Assembly (NCBI GenBank): GCA_021790055.1
Contig: JAJYIL010000026.1
Location: 1 to 13,041 of the forward strand
DNA length: 13,041 nt
Reading direction: 5' to 3'
Origin: Bacteroidota bacterium
GTDB taxonomy: Bacteria > Bacteroidota > Ignavibacteria > Ignavibacteriales > Ignavibacteriaceae
Shown here: piece by piece, positions 1-6,163 of the stretch
Layout: every line of letters starts with the position of its first letter
Position numbering within the stretch: the first letter of the stretch is position 1
Position numbers and translations under genes: made by a program
The notes under the pieces: model-generated
Seen by the model: the letters and a program-made list of their open reading frames with translations, nothing else
Told to the model about the DNA's origin: nothing
The model's database searches: none

Positions 1-378
1 GCTAAGTCATGGATAATGAAGACTACGCACAACCTATGCCTGGATTATTTAAGGAGAAGGAAAGTGAATTCGCAGAGAGAGTTTTTAGTTGACGAAGGAG
101 AGGAAGCGCAGGTTAAAGCGCCGTACTACCTGAGCGACCCGGAAATTAATACGAGGCGGGAGATACTTAAGGAAAGAATCGGAATGGCGATTGAAAGGCT
201 CCCGGAGATGCTGAAGGTAATTTTTGTTATGTACGAGATACAGGGCTTTAAATACAAAGAAATCAGCGAGACAATGAGCATCCCGTTGAACAGCGTTAAG
301 GTGTACCTGCTTCGCGCAAGAAAAAAGATGCAGGAAGAATTAAAGGATTTTAAAAATGAAACGATCGAATTTAATTAA
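1..378 (+). CDS. ECF-type RNA polymerase sigma factor, 3' part (5' end outside window)
   Basis: Extracytoplasmic-function sigma factors direct RNA polymerase to a small regulon and are usually held by a partner anti-sigma factor. The reading frame is open from base 1, so the N-terminal part (most of region 2) is cut off by the window edge. The ATG at 16 is internal. The first visible residues AKSWIMKTTHNLCLDYLRRRK match the end of sigma region 2 (the usual W-x(5)-N-x(3)-D-x-R-R-R pattern). A variable linker follows (visible residues 22-55). Region 4 covers roughly 60-115, with the helix-turn-helix around GFKYKEISETMSIPLNSVKV and the typical ending LLRARKKMQEEL. The stop overlaps the next gene by 23 bases, which implies translational coupling. 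The family is clear; the regulon cannot be read from this window. Confidence 0.93.
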   Translation, partial: AKSWIMKTTHNLCLDYLRRRKVNSQREFLVDEGEEAQVKAPYYLSDPEINTRREILKERIGMAIERLPEMLKVIFVMYEIQGFKYKEISETMSIPLNSVKVYLLRARKKMQEELKDFKNETIEFN

Positions 379-901
379 CGAGAAACTGATAGCCAGTATT
401 ATCTGCGTGGCTTACGGCGATGCAGGCATTGCCGAAAAGATAAAGGTTTATTTTTATTCGCTGATAAATCCACGCGTAAAAGAGCTTCTTGAAGAATACC
501 GGGAAACCGCAGGCGCTGTTCATTCTTATAAAAAGGTTGAATGCCCCGCTGTTGTGATTCAGACTGTGAGAAATAAAATTTACAAATATGAAAAGGCAGC
601 GAGAAGAAAAAATTCTTTTACCGGTGTACTTTTTGCGAGACCATTGGTTACAACCGCTTCTGCATTTGTTATAATTGCCGTTATAAGCTTCTTCGTGTTA
701 AAGAAGCAGCCAGCCGAAAAGCAATATTCGAAAGCCGAAGTTATAAAGGCTGAAGAACAGGTGAAACAATCTCTTGCAATTGTAGGTAAGGTTTTTAAAA
801 GGACAGAAAATAGATTAACTGAAGATGTTCTTGAAAAGCAGGTAGCCCCGCCTTTCAAGAAAAGCTTTGATACAATTAACAACTTATTAAATGGAGGCTG
901 A
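356..901 (+). CDS. Single-pass membrane protein, putative anti-sigma factor
   Basis: 181 residues. The ATG at 356 lies inside the sigma gene and is preceded by AAGGA with 8 nt spacing, so the start is well supported. The N-terminal 90 residues are predicted cytoplasmic and charged. One hydrophobic segment at about residues 96-115 is followed by a roughly 65-residue lysine-rich, helical C-terminal part predicted to be periplasmic. This is the architecture of an anti-sigma factor: an N-terminal sigma-binding domain tethered to the membrane. Position right after the sigma gene, with overlap, supports the call. The segment around residues 19-58 reads like an anti-sigma domain, but the zinc-binding H-x3-C-x2-C motif is absent. 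If it binds sigma, it would be a zinc-free variant. The function is inferred from position and topology rather than from a recognised domain. Confidence 0.7.
   Translation: MKRSNLINEKLIASIICVAYGDAGIAEKIKVYFYSLINPRVKELLEEYRETAGAVHSYKKVECPAVVIQTVRNKIYKYEKAARRKNSFTGVLFARPLVTTASAFVIIAVISFFVLKKQPAEKQYSKAEVIKAEEQVKQSLAIVGKVFKRTENRLTEDVLEKQVAPPFKKSFDTINNLLNGG
893..897 (+). promoter_or_regulatory. Ribosome binding site GGAGG for the first DUF4252 gene
   Basis: GGAGG lies 6 nt before the ATG at 904, inside the last codons of the putative anti-sigma gene. The upstream stop TGA (899-901) is only 2 nt from the ATG. The two genes are therefore translated from one message and probably coupled. Confidence 0.7.
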
Positions 902-903
902 CA

Positions 904-1458
904 ATGAAACGATTATTAATCCTTATTCCCATAATCTTCTTGATTACGGCTCTTACCAATTACGCGCAGGAGAAAGAAGATTATTCAAAGTATCCGGGGT
1001 ATGTAGACTTTGGCAACCTTGCGCCGTTAATGAACAAAGACAATATAACCGAAGTAAATATTGACGGCTACTTGCTTTATATTGAAAGCAATATGTCCGA
1101 GTAGAATGACCCTGAGCTTTCAAATCTTCTGAAAGGATTGAAGCTTATCAAGGTTTATTCGTTTAAGGCTACCGGGTATAACGCAAAAGAAATTTCCGGC
1201 AAGATAGATCAGATTGATAAGAAGCTTTCCGGCAAGGACTGGAACAGAATAGTGAAGGTAAAAAGCTCAAACGAAAATACAAATGTCTATATAAAAGCTA
1301 CACCCGACCAGAAAAATATTGTTGGTCTTGTTGTAACCTCCCTGGACGAAGACGGCGAAGCGGCATTTGTAAATATTGTAGGCAGCATAGATATGGACGC
1401 GCTTGGAAGGCTCGGAAACAAGTTCAATATTCCCTCGCTTGAAAATATTCATAAATAA
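904..1458 (+). pseudogene. DUF4252 exported protein interrupted by one in-frame TAG
   Basis: A 185-codon frame that is continuous except for a TAG at 1102-1104 (codon 67). Part one (904-1104) gives a signal peptide, MKRLLILIPIIFLITALTNY then A-Q, followed by the start of a DUF4252 domain that ends in ...IESNMSE. After the TAG the same frame continues NDPELSNLLKGLKLIKVYSF and on to a normal DUF4252 end at 1458. The NDPEL...L-KGLK-IKVY stretch is a characteristic core of the family, so both halves belong to one ancestral protein of about 184 residues. No frameshift or deletion is visible. The SD and start are intact. Possibilities are a recent nonsense mutation (CAG, AAG or TGG to TAG), a sequencing or assembly error, or stop readthrough. 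An independent start for the second half is unlikely: the only nearby candidate in frame is TTG 1138 without a clear SD. Confidence 0.75.
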
Positions 1459-1472
1459 AAGGTGGCAGAATT

Positions 1473-2018
1473 ATGAAAACTAAATTGATACTGGTTCCTG
1501 TTGCGCTGATTATTTCAAGCATTTTTTTCTTGGGCTGTTTCGGCGTCGATAACGAATTCTCGGAAATCAAGGACGATGTTGTATCAACTGCCGGTATTCA
1601 TTTCTATAAGGATATTGAATTCGGTATCGGTTCGGCGGGGCTGTCGTTTGCTTCTGCAGTAGTCGATATAAGCAGTAATGATAACGACGCCCGCGAAATT
1701 ATAAAGCACATTTCAAAAGTACAGGTAGGCGTGTACAAAAATGCCGAAAAGGTAAGCAGACAAGCTGCGATAAAGATTTTAGGAAAAATTGACGACAAGT
1801 TAAGTAGCCACGGATGGGATTATATTGTTAAAAGCTATGACGGCAGTGAGCTGTCTTCCGTTTATATTAAGAATGACGGGGAAAGTAAATTATGGGAAAT
1901 GTTTGTTGTAAATTTGAGTGACGATGAGCTTACAATTGTGGACGTAAAAGGGAATCTTGAAAAGATATTATCGTATGTAATTAAAGACAGGAGAATGGGC
2001 ATTTGCTTAAACAATTAA
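1473..2018 (+). CDS. DUF4252 domain lipoprotein
   Basis: 181 residues with a lipoprotein signal peptide: hydrophobic residues 5-20 followed by the lipobox FLGC (Cys at about residue 22). It is therefore predicted to be acylated and membrane anchored. The mature part resembles the preceding interrupted gene. Shared features are DAREIIKHISKVQVGVYKNA in the place of NDPEL...KGLKLIKVYSF, then a DKLSSHGWDYIVK segment matching DKKLSGKDWNRIVK, then a V-Y-I-K strand, and a C-terminal D-V-K-G-N-L-E segment. DUF4252 has no assigned biochemical function; members are often encoded beside ECF sigma factors. It lies 14 nt after the preceding gene with AGGTGG 8 nt before its ATG, so it is the last gene of the sigma operon. 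It may be a target of, or an envelope partner in, that sigma circuit, which is inference. Confidence 0.85.
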   Translation: MKTKLILVPVALIISSIFFLGCFGVDNEFSEIKDDVVSTAGIHFYKDIEFGIGSAGLSFASAVVDISSNDNDAREIIKHISKVQVGVYKNAEKVSRQAAIKILGKIDDKLSSHGWDYIVKSYDGSELSSVYIKNDGESKLWEMFVVNLSDDELTIVDVKGNLEKILSYVIKDRRMGICLNN

Positions 2019-2023
2019 TCATG

Positions 2024-2118
2024 TTACACACATATCTTAATAGTGCTCTAACTCTTAATTGTGGTCGAATTAAACCCGAGTAAGAGCACAATTAGGTTTA
2101 AGATTACGAAGTGCGTAA
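2024..2118. repeat. Long imperfect palindrome between convergent genes
   Basis: Nested complementary arms fold this gap into one long stem. TTACACAC (2024-2031) pairs with GTGCGTAA (2111-2118) with one mismatch. ATCTTAA (2034-2040) pairs with TTAAGAT (2098-2104). GTGCTCT (2043-2049) pairs with AGAGCAC (2083-2089). ACTC (2051-2054) pairs with GAGT (2078-2081). TTAATT (2055-2060) pairs with AATTAA (2068-2073). About 31 base pairs in all, with bulges. It fills the gap between the DUF4252 operon and the convergent gene ending at 2137. No clear T tract flanks it, so it may serve as a bidirectional terminator, or it may be a small palindromic repeat element. The pairing was read by eye; no folding was run. 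Confidence 0.55.
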
Positions 2119-2136
2119 TAAATAAATCGAACTTAA

Positions 2137-2781
2137 TTAATTTCTGATTCGTTTCAATTTAACCGGTGCGCTTACGTTTTTAGTATAAAGGAGAAGAAAA
2201 CCGTTATCAAAAGCGAACCGGTTATTCATTATCGTAGTTCCTCTTGAAACAACGGTAATATTATCGCCCTTTACTAAGTATTTTCCCGAAACATTCCTGA
2301 GAACATTTCGCAGCTCCAGTGTGCCGTTGGGATTAAAATTAATAATATTTTTCCTCGTGCCCGATATGCTTACCCACTCACCTATAATACCGGCTCCGGG
2401 ATGAGGCTTACCGTTTAACCTTACCATTTTACTTGGAATTTCCCTGCCCTTTTGTACGGTAATCTGGTAAAGGGTATCTAGTCGAATTAGGATAATCGAA
2501 GTATCCGTTTGACCGTTTTTAAGCGAGGGAATTTCATAAGTTGTAATTAAATGGTTGTGGGAGAGCCTGTATTTACCATTTAAGCCTGCCGTAAGCATAT
2601 ATTTGAACCGGTTGCCCGGCATGTATTCGTAGGTTATAGACATTCCCGGGGAAAGGTTGACCGTTTCCCATTTCCCCAATAATTCACTGCTCGCCAGCAG
2701 TCTTGCTTTTCTTTGGGGAAATGAATTATAAGAAATTATTACAACTAAAAGTACAAGAGAGGTTGGGTAAATAAACCTCAT
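2137..2781 (-). CDS. Exported protein with two tandem lipocalin-like beta domains, unknown function
   Basis: 214 residues from the ATG at 2781. That start is preceded by AGGATG about 6 nt upstream and begins directly with a signal peptide (MRFIYPTSLVLLVVIISYNS). The frame stays open to a TTG at 2817 and another ATG at 2787, but neither has a well-placed SD. The mature protein contains two similar units. The first starts LLGKWETVN and runs through FKYML...GKYRLSHNHLITTYE. The second starts IIGEWVSIS and runs through NFNPNGTLEL, GKYLVKGDNITVVS and the end. The pattern G-x-W, F-x(3)-G, G-x-Y, L/I-T, repeated twice, is typical of small lipocalin-like beta-barrel or META-type domains found in exported proteins. 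No catalytic residues are recognisable. It is monocistronic and convergent with the sigma operon. Function unknown. Confidence 0.75.
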   Translation of the reverse strand: MRFIYPTSLVLLVVIISYNSFPQRKARLLASSELLGKWETVNLSPGMSITYEYMPGNRFKYMLTAGLNGKYRLSHNHLITTYEIPSLKNGQTDTSIILIRLDTLYQITVQKGREIPSKMVRLNGKPHPGAGIIGEWVSISGTRKNIINFNPNGTLELRNVLRNVSGKYLVKGDNITVVSRGTTIMNNRFAFDNGFLLLYTKNVSAPVKLKRIRN

Positions 2782-2888
2782 GTTCATCCTATTAAATAAA
2801 AAACTTTTTCCAGTCAAACATATTGTTTATGTCTTTCAGATGCAAAGATTATTATCTCCGGACAGAACGAATGATGAAGCCGGGAGAA

Positions 2889-3002
2889 CTACTTATTTAT
2901 TTCTTCTCTCCGGTGCCGGAGATAGGTCTTTAAAGTGATAATCTGGGTTAAAGCGACAATTGTAAAGACCCCGATCAGAATTAAAATTATTGGCAGATGC
3001 AT
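2889..3002 (-). CDS. Small single-pass membrane protein, 37 aa (candidate)
   Basis: A short frame from ATG (3002) to TAG (2889) encodes MHLPIILILIGVFTIVALTQ followed by IITLKTYLRHRREEINK. Residues 3-24 form one hydrophobic helix, and the C-terminal tail is strongly charged (K, R, H, E). This is the positive-inside arrangement of a bitopic small protein with a cytoplasmic tail. GGAAAG lies 5 nt upstream of the ATG, a plausible weak ribosome binding site. It sits about 110 nt upstream of, and on the same strand as, the beta-domain protein, so the two may share a transcript. The clean topology in an otherwise gene-free stretch is why I list it. Conservation in relatives would be needed to be sure. 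No function is suggested. Confidence 0.5.
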   Translation of the reverse strand: MHLPIILILIGVFTIVALTQIITLKTYLRHRREEINK

Positions 3003-3252
3003 TTTAACTTTCCAGCGTTGTTTAAAGTAGAACCGCAGAGCAAATATATAGAATTGCTAAGGTTTTCAGAAATGCATTGTCGCCCCTGATTAAGTATATC
3101 ACACAGATTGTCGATTTACTATTTTTGATTTTTGAAAATCAACTTCAAATCCAGTTTTCCAATTCGGTATTTATCAATCGTCAATCTCAAAATTCCTCTG
3201 GATTCCTAATCTTATATGAATTAAATTTCACCACAAATTCTAAGAGGCTTAT
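3003..3252. other. AT-rich intergenic region, no supported gene
   Basis: A 250-nt AT-rich stretch lies between the small membrane ORF (-) and the PEBP gene (+), which diverge from each other. It should contain promoters for both directions. A 73-codon open frame on the + strand (3077-3298) has low-complexity composition, no SD and overlaps the PEBP start, so I do not call it. I see no tRNA, strong hairpin or repeat here. Confidence 0.5.
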
Positions 3253-3867
3253 ATGCTTAGAAATACTTTTCTTTATTTGGCTTCTAAATTATCTATGAAG
3301 AAAATAAATACCGTCCAGACCATTCTCTTCACTATGATTATCGGTACGATGCTTTTTAATCAATATTTTTCACAGACTAAAACAAAAAGTAAAAATATGG
3401 AAATGAAAATTTACAGTTCCGCATTCAAGGACGGAAATTTTATTCCATCCAAGTATACTTGCGAAGGTGCAAACGTTTCGCCGCAGCTTCATTGGAACAA
3501 TGTTCCAAAGGACGTAAAATCATTTGCCATCATAATGCATGACATTGATGCGCCCGGAGGAGACTTTGTTCATTGGGTTATATACAATATTCCCGGTAAC
3601 CTAAAGGAGCTTCATGAAGATGTTACACCTTCCAGGAATGTAAGCGATGAAGTAATGTTCGGTACTAACGACTTTGGGAAAGTCGGTTACAGCGGTCCTT
3701 GTCCGCCACCGGGCAAGCCTCATCATTATTTCATTCAGATATTTGCTCTTGATACAATCTTGCATCATCTTGAATCGGGCTCTACAAGGCAGCAGCTTCT
3801 TAAGGCGATGGAAGGTCATATTCTTGCCGAAGGCAAGCTGATGGGCAAATTCCGGAGAGAGAAATAA
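3253..3867 (+). CDS. YbhB/YbcL family (PEBP-like) exported protein
   Basis: 204 residues. Members of the bacterial phosphatidylethanolamine-binding protein / Raf-kinase-inhibitor-like family bind small anionic ligands in a conserved pocket. Their physiological role in bacteria is poorly defined. The family signature is complete: SPQLHWNNVP (residues 76-85), HDIDAPGGDFVHWVIYNIPG (96-115, with the D-x-D-A-P and H-W pocket residues), then GPCPPPGKPHHYFIQIFALD (148-167). An N-terminal hydrophobic segment at residues 20-40 ending near FSQ suggests export to the periplasm. The ATG at 3253 is chosen because GAGG lies 5 nt upstream. An internal ATG at 3295 (MKKINTVQ) would give a more typical signal peptide but has no SD. 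It is monocistronic and convergent with the CBS gene, with only 6 nt between their stops. Confidence 0.9.
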   Translation: MLRNTFLYLASKLSMKKINTVQTILFTMIIGTMLFNQYFSQTKTKSKNMEMKIYSSAFKDGNFIPSKYTCEGANVSPQLHWNNVPKDVKSFAIIMHDIDAPGGDFVHWVIYNIPGNLKELHEDVTPSRNVSDEVMFGTNDFGKVGYSGPCPPPGKPHHYFIQIFALDTILHHLESGSTRQQLLKAMEGHILAEGKLMGKFRREK

Positions 3868-3873
3868 TTTCTC

Positions 3874-4311
3874 TTAAACCGGAGTTCCGGTTATGTAATG
3901 GACGAGCAAATCTATAACAAACTCTTTCTCGTCTATTACAGCTTTCACTACATCTCCGATGGAAATAATTCCAACAAGCTTGTCGTCTTCTAAAACGGGA
4001 AGATGACGGATCCGCTTGTTTATCATTAACGCCATGCATTCTTCTGTACTCAATGATGTATTAACATAAAGAACCTTGGAAGACATTATCTCCTTTACCG
4101 GAGTATCTTTTGAATGCCTTCCAAATAGAATTATCTTCCGTGCATAATCCCTTTCAGACATTATTCCCTCTATCTTTCCGTTTTGCATAACAAGTACTGC
4201 ACCGATTTCCTTTTCCGACATTAATTGAAGTGCCGTGTATACTGTTGTCTCCGGTGTTACAGACCAGATTTGCTTTCCCTTTTTCAGCAGAATTTCTCCT
4301 ACGCTCTTCAT
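3874..4311 (-). CDS. Stand-alone CBS-domain pair protein
   Basis: 145 residues, almost entirely two CBS motifs (a Bateman module). CBS1 spans about residues 10-66 (SVTPETTVYTALQLMSEKEI, then GIMSERDYARK). CBS2 spans about 75-130 (VNTSLSTEECMALMINKRIR, HLPVLEDDKLVGIISIGDVV). CBS pairs bind adenine nucleotides such as AMP, ATP or S-adenosylmethionine at the cleft between motifs; the G-I-x-S-x-x-D sequences are the usual ribose/phosphate contact region. There is no attached enzyme or DNA-binding domain, so it probably acts as a soluble energy or nucleotide sensor. GAGAGG lies 5 nt before the ATG. It is downstream of, and on the same strand as, a site-2 protease that carries its own CBS pair (107-nt gap with a hairpin), which suggests co-regulation. 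Confidence 0.9.
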   Translation of the reverse strand: MKSVGEILLKKGKQIWSVTPETTVYTALQLMSEKEIGAVLVMQNGKIEGIMSERDYARKIILFGRHSKDTPVKEIMSSKVLYVNTSLSTEECMALMINKRIRHLPVLEDDKLVGIISIGDVVKAVIDEKEFVIDLLVHYITGTPV

Positions 4312-4372
4312 ATTTACCTCTCATCTTATCGCTTAAAATTATTTATAACTCTAAATAAATATTTTAGAAACC

Positions 4373-4406
4373 GATGTTCGACGCTTAATATCGCGAATCG
4401 AGCATC
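4373..4406 (-). terminator. Intercistronic hairpin between M50 protease and CBS gene
   Basis: GATGTTCGA (4373-4381) is complementary to TCGAGCATC (4398-4406) apart from one position: G-T on the + strand, C-A on the - strand transcript. In the - strand direction the stem is followed by GGTTTC and an AT-rich run rather than a clean T tract. It could be a weak terminator or a processing/stability stem that sets the CBS gene's expression relative to the protease. Read by eye. Confidence 0.35.
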
Positions 4407-4418
4407 CTACATCCAATA

Positions 4419-5564
4419 CTACCTCTGCCTCCTTGCAAAAATTCCCTTGCTTATAAACTCTTGCGCGTTTCTTAGATAAGTAATTATACTTTCACGATTG
4501 AGAACACCGATTATCTTTCCATCTTCAATAACAGGTAATTGATTAACACCGGACTTATCCATTTTCTTTAGCGCATCCCATAACGGATAATCTGTTTTGA
4601 CTACCTCTGTTTCCGTCTCCGGTATCATTACCTCGGTTACTAAAGTGGATGCCCACTTATCCTGTATAATATTTTTTATCCTGTGCAGAGTTAAGAGACC
4701 GATTATCTTATCATCCTTTTTAACAAAGAGGGTTCTCCTTCCTATCCCGAGAATGTGGTTATCCATTACTTCCCGGATGGTAGTGTCTTCCGGAACAATA
4801 GCATAGTCTCTTGTCATTGCCTCATAGACGGTGTGCCCGCTTAGATTATCTTGAAGGTACTGTTGCTGAAGCTGGGACATTGCCGCACTTTCCAGGAACC
4901 AGCCTATGAATGCTACCCATAAGCCGTTGCTGAGGTCTCCTCCGAACATTTGAAGCGAGCCGGCGAAGATGAAAAGAAAGCCGATGAACCTTCCTACAAT
5001 TACGGATACATAAGTCGCCCGTTTAAAATCATGAGTGTAGCCCCAAACCGCCGCTCTAAAGACTCTGCCGCCGTCAAGGGGGAAACCGGGTATTAAATTG
5101 AATAGCGCCAGGACGAAATTAATATAAGCGAGATACTCGAAGAGAGCATAAACAAATACCGGGTTTTTTAATGTTAACTCAAGTAGATAAAAAATTGCTG
5201 CCAGCAGAAAGCTTACCGCAGGTCCTGCAATTGCAATCCAGAATTCAGCGGAAGCCTTAGGCGGCTCGCCTGTTATCTCTGCAACTCCGCCGAATAAAAA
5301 GAGAGTTATCTGCTTTACTCTTATTTTATAATGAAGGGCTAAAATTGAATGACCAAGCTCATGCAGCAGCACGCTTACGAAAAGCATAATCGAGGTAGCC
5401 GCACCGGTAATCCAGTATTCAAATGTACTCCAATTTTTAAATTCGTTTGGAAAGTAAGTCGTTGCAAGTGTCCAGGTTAGAAGCATGAAAATAAGGAACC
5501 ACGTGTAGTCCAGTCCTACAGGAATTCCCATTATCTTTCCCAATGGTATAATATGCTTTTTCAT
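4419..5564 (-). CDS. Site-2 protease family (M50, SpoIVFB-type) zinc metalloprotease with C-terminal CBS pair
   Basis: 381 residues. These intramembrane metalloproteases cut within transmembrane segments of substrates such as membrane-bound regulators. The N-terminal half is multi-spanning. The zinc motif HELGH is at 68-72 within the helix SVLLHELGHSILALHY. The third ligand motif NLIPGFPLDGGR is at 156-167 (Asp164). The GG(V)AEI loop near 92-97 is also typical of this group. A linker at about 235-250 leads to two CBS motifs (roughly 250-305 and 312-370; DTTIREVMDNHILG, GLLTLHRI, HLPV-like NQLPVIEDGKIIGVLNRESI). These CBS motifs probably gate protease activity by nucleotide binding, as established for SpoIVFB with ATP. 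All catalytic residues are present. The start ATG at 5564 has no strong SD. No substrate is evident in the immediate operon. Confidence 0.93.
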   Translation of the reverse strand: MKKHIIPLGKIMGIPVGLDYTWFLIFMLLTWTLATTYFPNEFKNWSTFEYWITGAATSIMLFVSVLLHELGHSILALHYKIRVKQITLFLFGGVAEITGEPPKASAEFWIAIAGPAVSFLLAAIFYLLELTLKNPVFVYALFEYLAYINFVLALFNLIPGFPLDGGRVFRAAVWGYTHDFKRATYVSVIVGRFIGFLFIFAGSLQMFGGDLSNGLWVAFIGWFLESAAMSQLQQQYLQDNLSGHTVYEAMTRDYAIVPEDTTIREVMDNHILGIGRRTLFVKKDDKIIGLLTLHRIKNIIQDKWASTLVTEVMIPETETEVVKTDYPLWDALKKMDKSGVNQLPVIEDGKIIGVLNRESIITYLRNAQEFISKGIFARRQR

Positions 5565-5576
5565 ACCGATATTATT

Positions 5577-5651
5577 TTAATCGTTAATAATATATCGATT
5601 AATATAATCAATTTCCGATAGTTATTAAACTACATAAAAATATTTCCGATA
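5577..5651. promoter_or_regulatory. Divergent regulatory region with direct and inverted repeats
   Basis: This very AT-rich gap lies between the divergent M50 protease and STAS-like genes. ATTTCCGATA occurs twice in the same orientation, at 5611-5620 and 5642-5651, 31 bp apart, about three helical turns. Separately, TTAATCG (5577-5583) and CGATTAA (5596-5602) form an inverted repeat with a 12-bp spacer. Such phased repeats between divergent genes are the usual layout of transcription-factor sites. No specific regulator can be named. Confidence 0.35.
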
Positions 5652-5699
5652 ATCAGATTGAAGATGTTTATTTGTCGAACATTATGGAGGGTAGCGGAA

Positions 5700-6080
5700 A
5701 TGTATTTTAACAATTTAGATCTTGCTAAAAACCGTATGCATCTTAAAGTAGATGGAAAAGTTGATGTTGCGGAGATGCAGGCATGGTCTAATGACCTTTT
5801 AACCAAGCTTAAAAAACTCAAACCCGGCTTTAGCGTAATTTCAGAGATATTAAATTTTCAACCCACAACCGAAGAAGGCAGACGGATTTTGATAGAGACT
5901 CAGCGGAAGGCAAAAGAAATTGGTATGGGGCATGTAGTACGGATTGTAAAAAACACCAACTTTGTTGCTGCGGCACAATGGCAAAGGAGCTCACGCTCAA
6001 TTGGTTATGTTGCAATGGAAGCAGAAAGTTTGGAAGCCGCCGAGAAGCTTTTAGATGAAGCTGAGAATATTAACCGTTAG
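5700..6080 (+). CDS. Small STAS/SpoIIAA-like protein, unknown function
   Basis: 126 residues from the ATG at 5700, which is preceded by GGAGG 9 nt upstream. The frame continues upstream to a TTG at 5658 but that start has no SD. The protein is soluble with no signal peptide. The pattern is an N-terminal beta hairpin (NRMHLKVDGKVDVAEMQAWS), a long helix with leucines and lysines (NDLLTKLKKLKPGFSVISEI), a second strand/helix unit (EEGRRILIETQRKAKEIGMG) and a C-terminal strand-helix (RSIGYVAMEAESLEAAEKLL). This alternation and the pGFsVisei segment resemble STAS or SpoIIAA-like folds, which act as small binding or partner-switch domains. I see no clear phosphorylatable serine motif. It is divergent from the site-2 protease. 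The family assignment is tentative. Confidence 0.75.
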   Translation: MYFNNLDLAKNRMHLKVDGKVDVAEMQAWSNDLLTKLKKLKPGFSVISEILNFQPTTEEGRRILIETQRKAKEIGMGHVVRIVKNTNFVAAAQWQRSSRSIGYVAMEAESLEAAEKLLDEAENINR

Positions 6081-6163
6081 ATGCGAAGCCATCATATCAA
6101 ACCAATCATTGAAAGAACTTTGTAGTCCCGCGGCGCAGTCAATTTGAAACTTTTACATAATAT

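Noticed and set aside
1138..1458. Separate gene for the second half of the interrupted DUF4252
   Set aside because: It is in the same frame as 904-1104, starts only at a TTG without a clear SD, and lacks the signal peptide. It is the continuation of the same protein after the TAG.
3077..3298. 73-codon open frame on the + strand ahead of the PEBP gene
   Set aside because: Low-complexity, AT-driven composition, no SD, overlap with the well-supported PEBP start, and no recognisable domain.
5658..6080. Longer STAS-like protein starting at TTG 5658
   Set aside because: No SD before the TTG. GGAGG precedes the ATG at 5700, and the extra residues look like promoter-region translation.
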